Positions 1-11,001 of a stretch of DNA of 64,000 bases are shown here, in pieces. Position 1 is the stretch's first letter; each line of letters starts with the position of its first letter. This stretch comes from Trichoderma breve (taxonomy: Eukaryota; Ascomycota; Sordariomycetes; Hypocreales; Hypocreaceae), in NCBI RefSeq assembly GCF_028502605.1, contig NC_079233.1, forward strand, positions 496,001 to 560,000. The letters run 5' to 3'. Under the pieces are notes generated by a model. The model had not been told where the DNA came from. It did not search any database and saw nothing but the letters and a program-made list of their open reading frames with translations. The position numbers and the translations under genes are program-made.

Positions 1-65
1 CCCAGCAGGAATTCCATCTTGCGATTATAACGGCCCACTAGGACTGGAAAGTCGACCGCGGGGAG

Positions 66-390
66 GCGGGCAAGCGGAGGTCAGAAAAAGCGAGACCGCA
101 AAATGAATAAGTGCATACATTCAGCGGTATGAGCACCTAATCGACTCATCAAGTGGTGCTTTTGTGAGAGAACCATATTCAGACAGTACCTAAATTTTAT
201 TATAAATATAATAGCAGTTACTATAAGCATCTAGATAAAGTAGCAGTTACTACAGCAATATAGATATAATAGCAGATACTATAGAAATCTAGATATAATA
301 GTAGATACTTAAAAAAAACAGGCGTATAATTTAACGCGCGGGTGTTCGAAATCTTTTAGGTCTCGGTTTTTCTGTCCTCCGCTTGGCGGG
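66..390 (-). mobile_element. MITE-like terminal-inverted-repeat element, copy 1
   Basis: A 315-bp non-coding element occupies 71-385. Its ends are inverted repeats of about 27 bp: the left end starts CAAGCGGAGGTCAGAAAAAG, and the right end read in reverse starts CAAGCGGAGGACAGAAAAAC. The pentamer GCGGG lies directly outside both ends (66-70 and 386-390), consistent with a 5-bp target-site duplication. The interior is AT-rich, with repeated TAGCAGTTACTATA-like units and no ORF. A second copy in opposite orientation lies at 4014-4342 with a different pentamer. I cannot assign a transposase superfamily; 5-bp duplications are unusual for classical MITE families. Confidence 0.75.
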
Positions 391-565
391 GTCTGCCTCG
401 CCTCAGGCCGTATTCAACTTCCTGCAGGGAAACATCTAATCATTTTAGGCAGACTATCTTTCGAGGATCCCTCTACGGTTTCACTGCATTGTATATGTAA
501 ACATTCGAGGCTTGGCACGATTTCAGCCTTAAAGTCACTATTGATATGCATATGCCAATCTGTCC

Positions 566-2803
566 TTACACTAGGGTCAGTTGCTGCCTCTCAGATTGAC
601 TCATAAACACTTTCAGTTCGAAACACGTTGCGTTTACTCCAATCCTTTCGTATCGGAGAGGTGTCCCATCAACACAGCGCAAGAGGAGAAGGTGCGTCGT
701 AATAGTCTCAGTGCTCTCCTCCGACTCGTCCCATTCGGAAGAGGTTGTTCGACCAAAGAGTAAACAAAGAATTTGCGAGCCAGAGGGAACAAATCCTTTC
801 CCGGGTATGTCCAATTTATAGTCCGGGTTAAAAGTGGCAAATTGTCCCCCAATCTGCAGCCCATACTCTTCAGTGGCTCTACTGTCGGTCAAAATGCTGG
901 ACATACCTGAAGCATCTTTCTGTGATTCCAAGATACTTGTCCATTCTTGACCGTGGTATACAACGCCAGAAGCGACGTGTCCGGAGAGCGACACCATCCC
1001 GCTCACCACATCACCTAAAAGAGGATCACCAGAATACTGCACATCGCTTCCCAAGAACTCAATGCCTTCTAGAGAGACTTGCCAGCACTCAACATCTCCA
1101 GACACGGATGCCCATGACCATGTTGGCATACGCATATCAGGCCGTGGGTGGCAGGGAGGCTCGCTGAGATACCAGAAGAACGTCTCTTCAAGTTCCTTCT
1201 CCCAGAACCCACAGAGATACTCTGCTGCATCGTAATCTTTTGCTGATGCAATCGCTTTACCAATCCCTGCCAAAGCGGGAAGTCTATCGGTGGTGACCGT
1301 AAGAGGACGCTTAGCATAGCCTTTAATTACCTGGGACCATGATTTGGTTGCGGGAGATCGCTTATACCAGTCTCGAGCGCCGAAAATGCGTGTATTGTTA
1401 TCGTACCAACCGCATTCGCACCGAGTTTCTTCAAAGCATTCCCAGATGAGCTCGTTTTGCGTAAAGTGAAGCATCCGGCGCGACAACAACTGCTCCTGAT
1501 ACACCCAGCCTCGGTTCAAGAGTGGCCACTCAATGTCAGGATTCTCAGCGGCCATGGTATCGGCGCTGGATTCGATGCCGAGCCAAGTAAAGTGGTGCTT
1601 CCTACGACGTATAAAGATGGACTGGCCGTCTATTTGGGCGACATCTACGGATATTTCTTGAGGCGTGCTGTGATCTCGAAAGAGACTTTGATCGGGCTGG
1701 TCGCACCACGAAGCCGCCACAGTAAGTTCGGCGTTCGTATAGATGGAGGCCATCAGCGCTGCCTCTCGTTTCCAGTCGTCTTTGTCATCTTGAATGATGC
1801 ATAAGCAATCGATCCATATGTACTCAATGCCTAATCGGCGTAGTACACGTACGACATCCTGCATCATCCGAGGCAGATATGCTATAGGCATGCCATTCTG
1901 CTTCCGATCCAGAAAATTCGACGTTAAGAGGGATTTGGCCGGCGTTTCTTTTGTCCACCTATGGCTCAGGGCGGCGTAGGATACAGCAGCCGCCTTCTCG
2001 ACGAGCTCGAGGATATTACTGTCTGTCCGGCTGTCTCCTAGATAGAGTAACCGATTAGGCACAAACTCCGCATCACTGACTCGACATTCGCCATGAGAAG
2101 TCCGACACTCCGTTAGCCACTTTGCTGCCTGATCGAGAGCCTCGTTGTCTCCAGTTGTGCGTGAGAGCTTGTAGCCTCTGCATAGAACGACGTGCGGTAA
2201 GGGATCATCAGCAAAAAACACCGGCCTGTCCAACGGCGTCTCGCTACTACAAATCTCAAAGACTTGGCTGGTACCATCGGCACTTGTAATCTCCAGAAGT
2301 GGGCTCCCCGGTGAGTTTAGGTGCGGCTCCCACCTTGCCACTTCGAAGCCAGCGACTCCAAAGCTTTCAAATGCCGAGGCGAGAGCCTTGCACCGATCAC
2401 AGCCGCGCTTGGAAGACTTGATTAAGTCTGCAAAGCTAAACTCGTGGTCGTCGCTCTCTTCAAACGCGTACTCGTACCGGCCGCCTATGTCGGATGAGAG
2501 TGCATGTGATTTAGCCGTCGGATTGAGCTCGAAGAGACAGACACCGCACCACTGCCGTTCTTTCTTCGGCAACAGAGACTTGAACAAATCGAGCATGGTT
2601 TCTGATGTCTGTATCCGGACTTTCGCACCCAATGAGAGACAATCGTCCCGGTGACAGGGGAGGGGGGACTGCAGTGGAAAAGTCTTCGAAAAGGGGAAAT
2701 GGAGGGGCAAAGGCGTTTTCTTTTTCTTTTCCGAGTTGCCTTTTACTGTAGGGCGTCGAAGGAAGGCGTCTGATAACACGCCGAGCACTATTCCGGATTC
2801 CAC
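566..2803 (-). CDS. HET-domain (heterokaryon incompatibility) protein
   Basis: An intronless ORF of 745 codons. Residues about 276-370 carry the HET core: YAALSHRW, then IEYIWIDCLCIIQDD, then MASIYTNAELTVAAS. A conserved GWVYQEQLLSRRMLHF follows further on. HET proteins trigger cell death after fusion of genetically different hyphae, or act as NLR-like effectors. The N-terminal part has two CxxC pairs (CGVC, CDRC), a possible metal-binding region. The first 69 codons are basic and low-complexity; a second ATG at 2596 (MLDLFKSL) may be the true start, giving about 676 aa. No NACHT or repeat domain is seen, so this is a stand-alone HET protein. It sits between two inverted copies of a MITE-like element. 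Confidence 0.85.
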   Translation of the reverse strand: MESGIVLGVLSDAFLRRPTVKGNSEKKKKTPLPLHFPFSKTFPLQSPLPCHRDDCLSLGAKVRIQTSETMLDLFKSLLPKKERQWCGVCLFELNPTAKSHALSSDIGGRYEYAFEESDDHEFSFADLIKSSKRGCDRCKALASAFESFGVAGFEVARWEPHLNSPGSPLLEITSADGTSQVFEICSSETPLDRPVFFADDPLPHVVLCRGYKLSRTTGDNEALDQAAKWLTECRTSHGECRVSDAEFVPNRLLYLGDSRTDSNILELVEKAAAVSYAALSHRWTKETPAKSLLTSNFLDRKQNGMPIAYLPRMMQDVVRVLRRLGIEYIWIDCLCIIQDDKDDWKREAALMASIYTNAELTVAASWCDQPDQSLFRDHSTPQEISVDVAQIDGQSIFIRRRKHHFTWLGIESSADTMAAENPDIEWPLLNRGWVYQEQLLSRRMLHFTQNELIWECFEETRCECGWYDNNTRIFGARDWYKRSPATKSWSQVIKGYAKRPLTVTTDRLPALAGIGKAIASAKDYDAAEYLCGFWEKELEETFFWYLSEPPCHPRPDMRMPTWSWASVSGDVECWQVSLEGIEFLGSDVQYSGDPLLGDVVSGMVSLSGHVASGVVYHGQEWTSILESQKDASGMSSILTDSRATEEYGLQIGGQFATFNPDYKLDIPGKGFVPSGSQILCLLFGRTTSSEWDESEESTETITTHLLLLRCVDGTPLRYERIGVNATCFELKVFMSQSERQQLTLV

Positions 2804-4008
2804 ATGGAGGGAGATGTTGACAATTGATCGGGTTTATGCGAGCGCTCTACAGGCGATATTGACTCGCGAGGAGTCTTAAACGCCGAGGTGCAAAATTCTG
2901 GACGAATAGTAATCGCTTCCCTAGTGCAAAAAAGGCTTCCTCTGCTGACGCCCACGATATGAGCGCGCTTGCGATGTTGCAGGGGGGCTGAGCGAACGAT
3001 TATCCCATATTAAGGGGGCTAAACTAGGCACGGAGAAAGGATCTCCATAGGCCATTCCGGAGCTTGAGCGAAAAGGCACTCGTGGACGTATCCGATTTGC
3101 ACTGATTGGCCAATCCTGCTTATGCGTCTCATGGCATGACCTGGAAGAGGTGCAAACCGTGACGAGTTTTGGATTGCCGAACGAATACACGGCTTATTTT
3201 GCTGATGGCAGCCATGGATGCGAATTAAGGTCCTTCTGTCTTTGGAAATCCGCACGTATGACCGTGGCAGGATCTGAAAAATAATATGTAAACGCACTTT
3301 TGTAGGCGCGTCGTTCTCCATCGCGCGCGCGTAAGTCTCTGCTCTGTCGGGAAGAGCAGTGTCTAACATGTATCCGGAGAGAACCAAGTCCAGCAAAGGC
3401 TCTGCGGTTACAGAAGCTATGACTTTTCACGAATATTCATGGTCAAGGATTTCTACTTAAGCATAATGAGTATGTTGTATTTTGGCCAGCATCGAACTGC
3501 CGAATCTTGCCGTTGCGGGAATCCCTAGGGCGGGCGTTGTAAGCATGGATGAAGTAGCCTCTAGCGGCTGACGATGGGATTTGCATCGCAAGATTTCCCG
3601 TTTGCAAGAACACCCTACCCTATGACAGGTACGATTACGTCGTTTGCAAAGGAAAGTAAAAAGTAAACAAAGATTTCGCCCGTTAATGCGATCATGCCCT
3701 TGTTCGGGCTCTAGCTTTGCTGGGCAGTATTTTCCGACTTTCTGCATCAAGGTAAGGCTCGTTAAAGTCTAACTAATCGAATACGATAGTATTAGCTGAA
3801 GAGTGAATGATTCTTGATTTGAATTCTCTCCTGAACGGCCGATGGATTAGGCAGAAACATTCTGAGTGCCGACGCTCCGCATGTATAAGACGCATGTCTG
3901 ATATTTTCCTATGCTTAGCTGCTAGCCACCTGAGCTTATTATGCAGGCCTGCATGTTCTAATACAACGTGGCAGCGCCATCCTGCTGGAATGGGGATTAT
4001 CACCAAAG
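2804..4008. other. Gap without supportable gene
   Basis: Only short overlapping ORFs on both strands with no recognisable domain or codon pattern. A poly-purine stretch upstream of the HET start may be its promoter or leader. I see nothing else. Confidence 0.5.
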
Positions 4009-4347
4009 CCAGCCAAGCGGGGGACAGAAAAACCGAGACTGAGAAGATTACGAACACACGCGCCTTAAATAATACGCCTATAAAACCTAACTCTTAAGCA
4101 TCTACTTTGGAGTACTATATCTATATTTCTCTAGTAACTGCTATTATATCTATATATCTCTAGTAACTGCTATTATATTTATATTCTCTATTAAATACTA
4201 CTATATCTATATTTCTCTAGTAACTACTACTACTTAGTATTATTTATATATTACGCCCGTTTAATAGTTTAATTGGGTGCTTATATTGCTAAATGTATGC
4301 ACTTATTCATTCTGCGGTCTCGCTTTTTCTGACCTCTGCTTGCCAGC
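4009..4347 (+). mobile_element. MITE-like terminal-inverted-repeat element, copy 2
   Basis: A 329-bp element at 4014-4342 is bounded by CAAGCGGGGGACAG on the left and the inverse of CAAGCAGAGGTCAG on the right. The pentamer CCAGC flanks both ends (4009-4013 and 4343-4347). It matches the reverse complement of copy 1 over its whole length, including the AT-rich TCTAGTAACTGCTATTATA interior and a shared ATGCACTTATTCATT segment near one end. It has no coding capacity. The different target pentamers show that the two copies inserted independently. Confidence 0.75.
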
Positions 4348-6120
4348 ATCTTAGCTGGCACCGAATAGTCTGAGGATTGCTTCGTATACTAGACAAGATA
4401 CAGCAAGTGATATGCGAAACGCCCGGCAAGCGGCATTGGCTGTGCATAGTCAGCCTCTCGCGCTTCAAGGGCTAATTTTCCGGTAGGATGAACGCGTCTG
4501 ACGCTTCACACCATCAAGGTAGCTCACCTGAGGCCGAAGTGGTCGTGGCCGTCAGAGCTGCAATGGTTGCTTGCGGGTTATGGATCGTCGCTTCAAAGCT
4601 GCTCTTACAGCTCGCTCATACACGCCGCATACCCGTATTGGGTGTGAGGCAAAATGTATCAATCTCACGATTCGGGACTGTTACCCCAAGATGTTGGAGT
4701 TGCGGAGACACAAGCGGCGCACAAGGACGCTCTTCGTATTCATACCAGTAATCACAATTTATAGCATGAGACAGTCACTCGAGAGAACCATCGACGGAGA
4801 GACAAATCACACTCGTGGGTCCATGGGTTGCTTTCGTGAGCATGGCCGCATGTTCACGCCGCTGGGGCTTCAGTGCTTTGAGCGCGACCGAGGATCTAGA
4901 GCATGTGGGGGATCAGCTGTGCTGATTTTCCGTGTTCGAATAGCCTTTGAGCTCACGGACTCGTAGCTCGTCGATCCGGGCCACGACCGATGACTGGGAT
5001 AGGAGCGACGATTTTGCCGGCATCCCGTGCCATTTCTTCGGAACGTGCTCAATTCCTGAACTCCGGACTCCGTTGCCTGCCTCTCTGCCTCTTCTTTTCC
5101 TCGAATCAACTTGGCACTTGGTTCCTAGATTGGCGTATGATCCCGTTGGTGGCAAAATCAACCAGGCCTAACTTGAAAGGTCGAACAAATTATGGGGATT
5201 TGGCCCCCCTCGCTAATTTAAGGTCCCTGGATGGTGACTTTTGTCTGTTCCTGACATTTTACCGTAGCATTAATGACCACCGCTGAGTCCGGCAGGAATG
5301 CATCGTATGGATGGCTCAACTCTCTATTGGAAGAAGAAGCGAACTGTATCTATTCTTGAGTAACAGGGCTCGTACGGCTGACAACTACAACTCCAGTCTG
5401 ACTCGGGATGCTCGGTTTTATTTTGACCGACTTAGTCGCGATCCTCTGGCAGCCAAATCTCTGATCGTTCTCGGCTTAATAGGGAGTAGTAGCGAGATGT
5501 TGAAACCGGCAACCAACCAGGCTTTGATCCACAACGGCCCCGTGAGCTGGTGATGTCAAAGATGGACATGGAAAAGGAAAAAGGACTACGGATGCGTGTA
5601 GGGAGCACCCCAGTTGGCGATGAGTTTCGTAGTAACTGCATGTATACTCAGCACATTGAGTGGTGCAAGGATCCCATCTCGAGTGTAACCCGTTCGACGA
5701 TGAGATGAGCGTTCCATTCTTGTTTACTCAAAGTCAGCGGGTTCGCCCTGACCGATAGATGAAGCCTAAGGCGCCGGAATCTAGAAAACGACCTGAACTT
5801 GTACGTTTCCAGTAGCCATGCGAGGCGCCGAGTTGACGAGTATATGGTTTCCGGTTAGGCTGGTCGGTTGTGTGGGTTTCATGGTTACCACGCTAGAGCT
5901 GTCGAGGGACCTCCATAGGGGATGGCTGTCCGTACCCTGGCAATTCCTACTCAACTTCGCATCGGACCGATCTCAATGGCATGTTTCAACCTCGCAAGTT
6001 CCGGGGGGTGGACTATAGTCTATTGCTCTGACTATCGCTGAGAAGCTTCATCCATGAGAGCCGAGCAGGCGGCATACTGTAGAGCTGACAGTCCCGCTCC
6101 CCACCGGATCCTCGTCCGCA
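4348..6120. other. Gap without supportable gene
   Basis: Several ORFs of 66-131 codons overlap on both strands but show no domain, splice-consistent extension or conserved motif. The right part is the promoter region of the glucanase gene. Confidence 0.5.
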
Positions 6121-6161
6121 GTCGTCATGGATCTTTACTGTAGAAGGGGGCCCGAGACAGA

Positions 6162-6169
6162 TATATAAA
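6162..6169 (+). promoter_or_regulatory. TATA box of GH71 gene
   Basis: TATATAAA lies about 90 bp upstream of the glucanase ATG, a normal spacing for a strongly expressed fungal secreted enzyme. Confidence 0.55.
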
Positions 6170-6258
6170 GGCCGTGGTTGAAGCCCTTGATTTCACGAGA
6201 GCTCCTCACGCCAACCGGGTCAATCACATCTTAAGCCAACCTCTTCGACACATTCACA

Positions 6259-8224
6259 ATGTTGTCGATTGCTGGCACCCTCCGTCAACTCGGCCTCAGC
6301 GCCCTTGCTGCCGCCGCAGCTCTGTCTTCTCTCAGCAGTGCCGCCGCTGTTTCCACCTCCAACATCCAGGTCCGATCTCTGGAGGAGCGTGCTGCCGCCG
6401 GTAACCGCCTGGTCTTTTGCCACTTCATGGTTAGTAAAAACATATGCTTGACGAGGCAATACAAGGCTAATTGAATGTCCAGATTGGCATTGTTGGTGAC
6501 CGTGGAAGCGCTTCCGACTACGATGGCGACATGCAGCGAGCCAAGGCTGCCGGTATCGATGCCTTTGCCCTCAACATCGGCACTGACGACTACACCGTCA
6601 CCCAGCTCAACTACGCTTACCAGTCTGCCGCCAACAACGGCATGAAGGTCTTCATCTCCTTCGACTTCAACTGGTACCACCCCGGCAGCGATGCTACCCG
6701 TGTTGGTCAGTTGATTGCCCAGTACGCCAACCAGCCCGCCCAGCTCCAAGTCAACGGTCGTGTTTTCGCTTCTTCCTTCGCCGGTGATGGCCTCGATGTC
6801 AACGCCATGCGCTCTGCTGCTGGCACCAACGTCTACTTCGTCCCCAACTTCCACCCCGGCCAGTCTTCCAACGCCAACATTGACGGTGCCCTGAACTGGA
6901 TGGGCTGGGACAGCAACGGTAACAACAAGGCTCCCACCCCCGGCGCCAACGTCACTGTCGCTCAGGGTGATGCTTCCTACCAGAGCTGGCTCGGCGGCAA
7001 GACCTATCTCGCTCCCGTCTCTCCCTGGTTCTCTACTCACTACGGCCCCGAGGTCAGCTACAGCAAGAACTTTGTCTTTCCTGGTGGCGCTCTCCTGTTC
7101 AACCGATGGCAGCAGGTCCTCCAGCAGGGCTTCCCCATGGTCGAGATCATCACCTGGAACGACTATGGTGAGTCTCACTATGTTGGACCTCTGAGCTCCA
7201 AGCACGGAGACGACGGTAACTCCAAGTGGACCAACGACATGCCCCACGACGGTTTCCTTGACCTGTCCACTCCCTTCATTGCCGCCTACAAGAACGGAGA
7301 CACCAACGTCGCCAACTACATCCAGACCGAAAAGGTTGTCTACTGGTACCGTCGTAACCTGAAGACCCTCAACTGCGATGCTACCGACACCACCGCTGGC
7401 CGACCCGCCAACAACGACAGCGGCAACTACTTTGAGGGTATCCCCAACGGCTACCAGACCATGGACGACAATGTCTACGTTGTCACTCTCCTCAAGTCTC
7501 CCGCCACCTTGAGCGTCACCTCCGGTGGTAACTCCCAGACCTTCAACGCCCCTGCTGGTGCCAACATCTTCACTGTCCCTGCCGGCCTCGGCAAGCAGAG
7601 CTTTGTTGTCAACCGCAACGGCCAGAACATTCTGTCCGGCACCTCTCTGATGGACATCACCAACGTCTGCGCCTGCGGTATCTACAACTTCAACCCCTAC
7701 GTCGGAACTCTCCCTGCTGGACCCTCCGACCCTCTCAGCGGTGATGGCCTCACCTCCCTGGTTTCCGGTCTCCGTGTCACCACCTGCCAGCCTCATCCTT
7801 CTCTGGGCACCAACCCTTCTTCTCCGGTTACTCCCCCTGCCAACCCCACCAGCAACTCTCCTCCTCCCAACTCTCCTCCTCCCGCTTCTCGCACCAGCAG
7901 CGCCCCCCCTGCTGATCCCACCAACTGCAACGGTGGTACCAACGCCGCCGGCCAGTCCGGCAACTTTGCTGGTCTCTGCAGCTTCTCTTGCAGCTTCGGA
8001 TACTGCCCGGTCGGACCTTGCACTTGCACAAGCTTCGGACCTGCCGGAACTCCTCCATCAGGCGACGGCCGTAATGGTTGCCCTCTCGCAGGAGAACCCG
8101 ACTCGTATAAGGGGCTCTGCTCCTATACATGTTCGCATGGGCCAGTATATCTTTGTCTATTTCGAAGTATTATTGCTAACTATTTTATAGATACTGTCCC
8201 GAGGGAGCTTGCCAGTACTGCTAG
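6259..8224 (+). CDS. Secreted GH71 alpha-1,3-glucanase (mutanase) with CBM24-like C-terminus
   Basis: Three exons, 6259-6429, 6483-8140 and 8191-8224, give 620 aa. Residues 1-29 form a signal peptide. The GH71 domain begins RLVFCHFMIGIVGDRGSAS and includes AFALNIGTDDYT and the acid-rich VEIITWNDYGESHYVG region. A Pro/Ser-rich linker (about 510-560) joins two Cys-rich repeats typical of CBM24 (CSFSCSFGYCPVGPC; CSYTCSHG joined to YCPEGACQYC). The enzyme cleaves alpha-1,3-glucan in fungal walls or dental-type mutan and is common in mycoparasites. Intron 1 is standard (GTTAGT to CAG). Intron 2 (50 bp) has a good branch site (GCTAAC) and TAG acceptor, but the only donor keeping the conserved CBM24 ending in frame starts GC (GCCAGT). 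Codon use is strongly biased, suggesting high expression. Confidence 0.9.
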
Positions 8225-8509
8225 ATGTCCGGAAGTGAAGCTATTCGCGGAAAGGTACGTACCTCGGCGAATCACCGGATGGTGTGAGCTGGAACCGTTT
8301 GCCATTAAGGTAGACATAATATCTGTATATAAAATGAATGCAAATGTATATTTTGATGATGCATCTGGTGTCCTTTTGAGTGTAGCATGTGAAGTCGTTG
8401 TGGTGTGGAACTTCTGGCCTGTGCCGGTAACAGGAGGGGTGACGATTATTTTCATACCTACATTCAATTCTTCATGCTACAGTCTTTACAGCAAATGTGT
8501 GAGTCATCA

Positions 8510-8510
<1 letters not shown>

Positions 8511-8543
<33 letters not shown>
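8511..8543 (+). repeat. Poly(A) run of 33
   Basis: An uninterrupted 33-A homopolymer about 290 bp after the glucanase stop. No retroposon body or target duplication is visible around it. Confidence 0.9.
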
Positions 8544-8545
<2 letters not shown>

Positions 8546-9951
8546 GAGCCCTGATCTTCTGTAGTCGTTGAGTGTACATCTATCTGCCTGAAACTGCATG
8601 TATGTGCACACAAATTTTGATCCTCCTTACAATGGAACTCTTCTTTAGTCATTGCTCCGAGAAAGTCTCTAATTTCGCGTATTTTGACATTTGATTATTT
8701 TCAAGAGGTAGTAATGCATCCATCAAGAAGAGATGTGGGCTTTGAGTGGATTGTATCAGAGTCATACGACCTGTCAGTTGTAGATAGGTGAAAGTGAACC
8801 AGTATAAAATATGGATACAGCTCTGCATTCATCTTGCTGGTTCTGGATGTCCACAGGGTGGCAATGGATTTTCTAGTCTGGATCTGATAGCAAAAAACCT
8901 ACAAGGGCGGTGATGCCATAGACGCCCGGAACCTGAGCGAGGCTGAGCGATGCAAATATTGTCGCCAACTGGTGGAGGGCGCTTTTCAACTTTTGCGTCT
9001 CAGATCTTAGGATTATCTAGAATGTTTCGAAGCGTGGGTCTGTAGGTGCTGAGACTCGCACGCTCTTGGGGCACCGCTTTGGAACCGATGGATGGATAGA
9101 AAGAAGTCACGTTGAAGTCAAGGAACATTGCGCATTTTTCTAAGCTACACAGAGTGGTTACAAAGAGTTTATGTTGACGTTAAGTAATATTGCGTACTTT
9201 TCCGAGCTACACGGTAAATACCACATCCTACCTAGGGATAGTAGGGACAATATGCGTGATAGAGACACAGGTACCTATACCATCACAGACAACCTAATAG
9301 GCCATTATTATTCGCAAGTACGATCTCCATCATGAGTAGTAGCTATCTGCTGATGATACAATAACAATAACAACACACAAAAAAAAATGTAAAGAAAAAG
9401 AGCGAGCCAACAGCTTATAACAGTCACAGCCAAGTGCCAGAAGTGACTGGCGTAGCAGGAGCAGGCTATGCAGGTATTGAGCTCGCTTCATAATCCACTA
9501 TTAACATTATTCTCTTCAATTACAAATTGAACTTGGGGTTGATTACGCGTCAGAAAGCTCACCATCTCCTTACTATCATAAAATACTCAAGAGAAGTCAT
9601 CATAGCTTACTTGTACCTTGGGAATAGATCTTGTAAAATGCCAACGTAATATCTTTCCTGGTTTTACGCTAACCTACACAAATATAAATTATAAGATAGG
9701 CAAGCAAGCATCATTGACCCTCGGGGAACAGCTGTTACTTTGAGGAGATACTTTACCAGTTCTCTAATTCCTGTATTGGCTTATAGTTAATAATTTCATC
9801 CCAGCATAGTAACTGTATTGTTTGTTTCATGACTTAGCCGTTGGTTTGAGTATATTACAATCTGATATATAACGTTACTAGAATAGACTTGTAGGATAGA
9901 TTAAGTTTGTATTGATTAATACCTCAATATGTGAAATTACAGCCTTGTGAT
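8544..9951. other. Gap without supportable gene; imperfect 42-bp direct repeat
   Basis: AT-rich, no ORF of note. Two imperfect copies of a roughly 42-bp unit lie at about 9111-9152 and 9172-9213, both ending GAGCTACACGG or AAGCTACACAG. Confidence 0.45.
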
Positions 9952-11001
9952 TTATTCAAGCTGTTCTAACGTAGTGTATAAATCTGGTCCTTGAGGTGCC
10001 CAGCCGAGTGATTTAGCGTTGTTGCATTGTATGAGCATGTTACCAGCAATATATCTGGCGGTAAATCCTGCGTCCTTGTACGCAACAGATTTAGTCTCGG
10101 AGGATGCGATTTTGCCACGTCGGGCTTGGAGCTTAGCAAGTGCAGCAGCAACTTTTTTGCTTGGCTCTTCACTGTAGATGCCATTATACCAGTAACGATA
10201 AACGTCTTCTGGTTCATAATTGTTGACAGTGTTGAGAATCTTTTGATATACGAGCATCATGAGCGAGACGATGTCGTCGACATGAACGACCCCGAATACC
10301 GAAGTGCCACTGCCAACGTAAACACCAAAGCCGAGAGATTCTATATTTTGCGTCATGTAGTCAATCCACCTTCCTGGGGCAAATGCTGAAGCCAATCCTA
10401 TAGATCTGCCAATGTGGCGTTCGCTGTGACCATAAGTGCCACCGGGGCAAACGAAATACACCTTTGCCTCCCCTTTATTAGCAGCTGCAAATAGTAACTC
10501 GTCACAAGGCCCATTTGGAAGATTCGCTGCAGTGATGGTTCGGACATCATCTGGATTCGCGTCATCAAACGGATGGTCCGTTGGTATATAATCCCCGGAT
10601 TCGCTGTTGTCGACAAAGTTTCCAGCGCCACTGAGATGATACACAACTGACATCGTGCCCGTCTGAGACTTGCGTGTACGTACGCCTCGAAGAATTGCAT
10701 CCGTTATTGAAGGATCCATTGAGCTCGCAAAGTTGAATATCAGTGAATGAGACGATGCTAGCTTCTCAATTTCATGAAGCTGGTCGAAGGTTCCATGGAC
10801 GACAGTGGTGTTTCCGAGATTGAGCAGGGCTCTATCCAACTCAACACTCCGAAGATAAAAGGTTATTGGAATCTCACGATATTTTTCACGGAAAGATGTA
10901 ATAAATGCTCCTGCATTCTAAGTTAGAACAATTCTCTATAGCTGGTGTTCAAACTCACCTCCAATCTGCCCAGACACTCCGAGATATAGTATAGTAGCCA
11001 T
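9952..11001 (-). CDS. NAD(P)-binding SDR / epimerase-like protein
   Basis: Two exons (11001-10959 and 10910-9952) join in frame to 333 aa. The N-terminus LYLGVSGQIGGAF is a Rossmann GxxGxxG motif split by the 48-bp intron (donor GTGAGT, branch CTAAC, acceptor CAG). Later segments (NFASSMD, VYHLSGAGN, VYFVCPGGTYGHS, FGVVHVDDIVSLMM) fit the extended or atypical short-chain dehydrogenase / NmrA-epimerase group. The classical YxxxK pair is not clear, so catalysis is uncertain. The substrate cannot be told from sequence. The gene and its flanks are noticeably AT-richer than the neighbouring glucanase. Confidence 0.75.

Noticed and set aside
6285..7796. 503-codon minus-strand ORF opposite the glucanase
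   Set aside because: Antisense shadow of a strongly codon-biased gene; Val/Gly/Asp-rich without domains.
8511..8543. Poly(A) tail of a retroposed gene
   Set aside because: No retroposed body or flanking duplication is seen; a plain homopolymer is the simpler reading.
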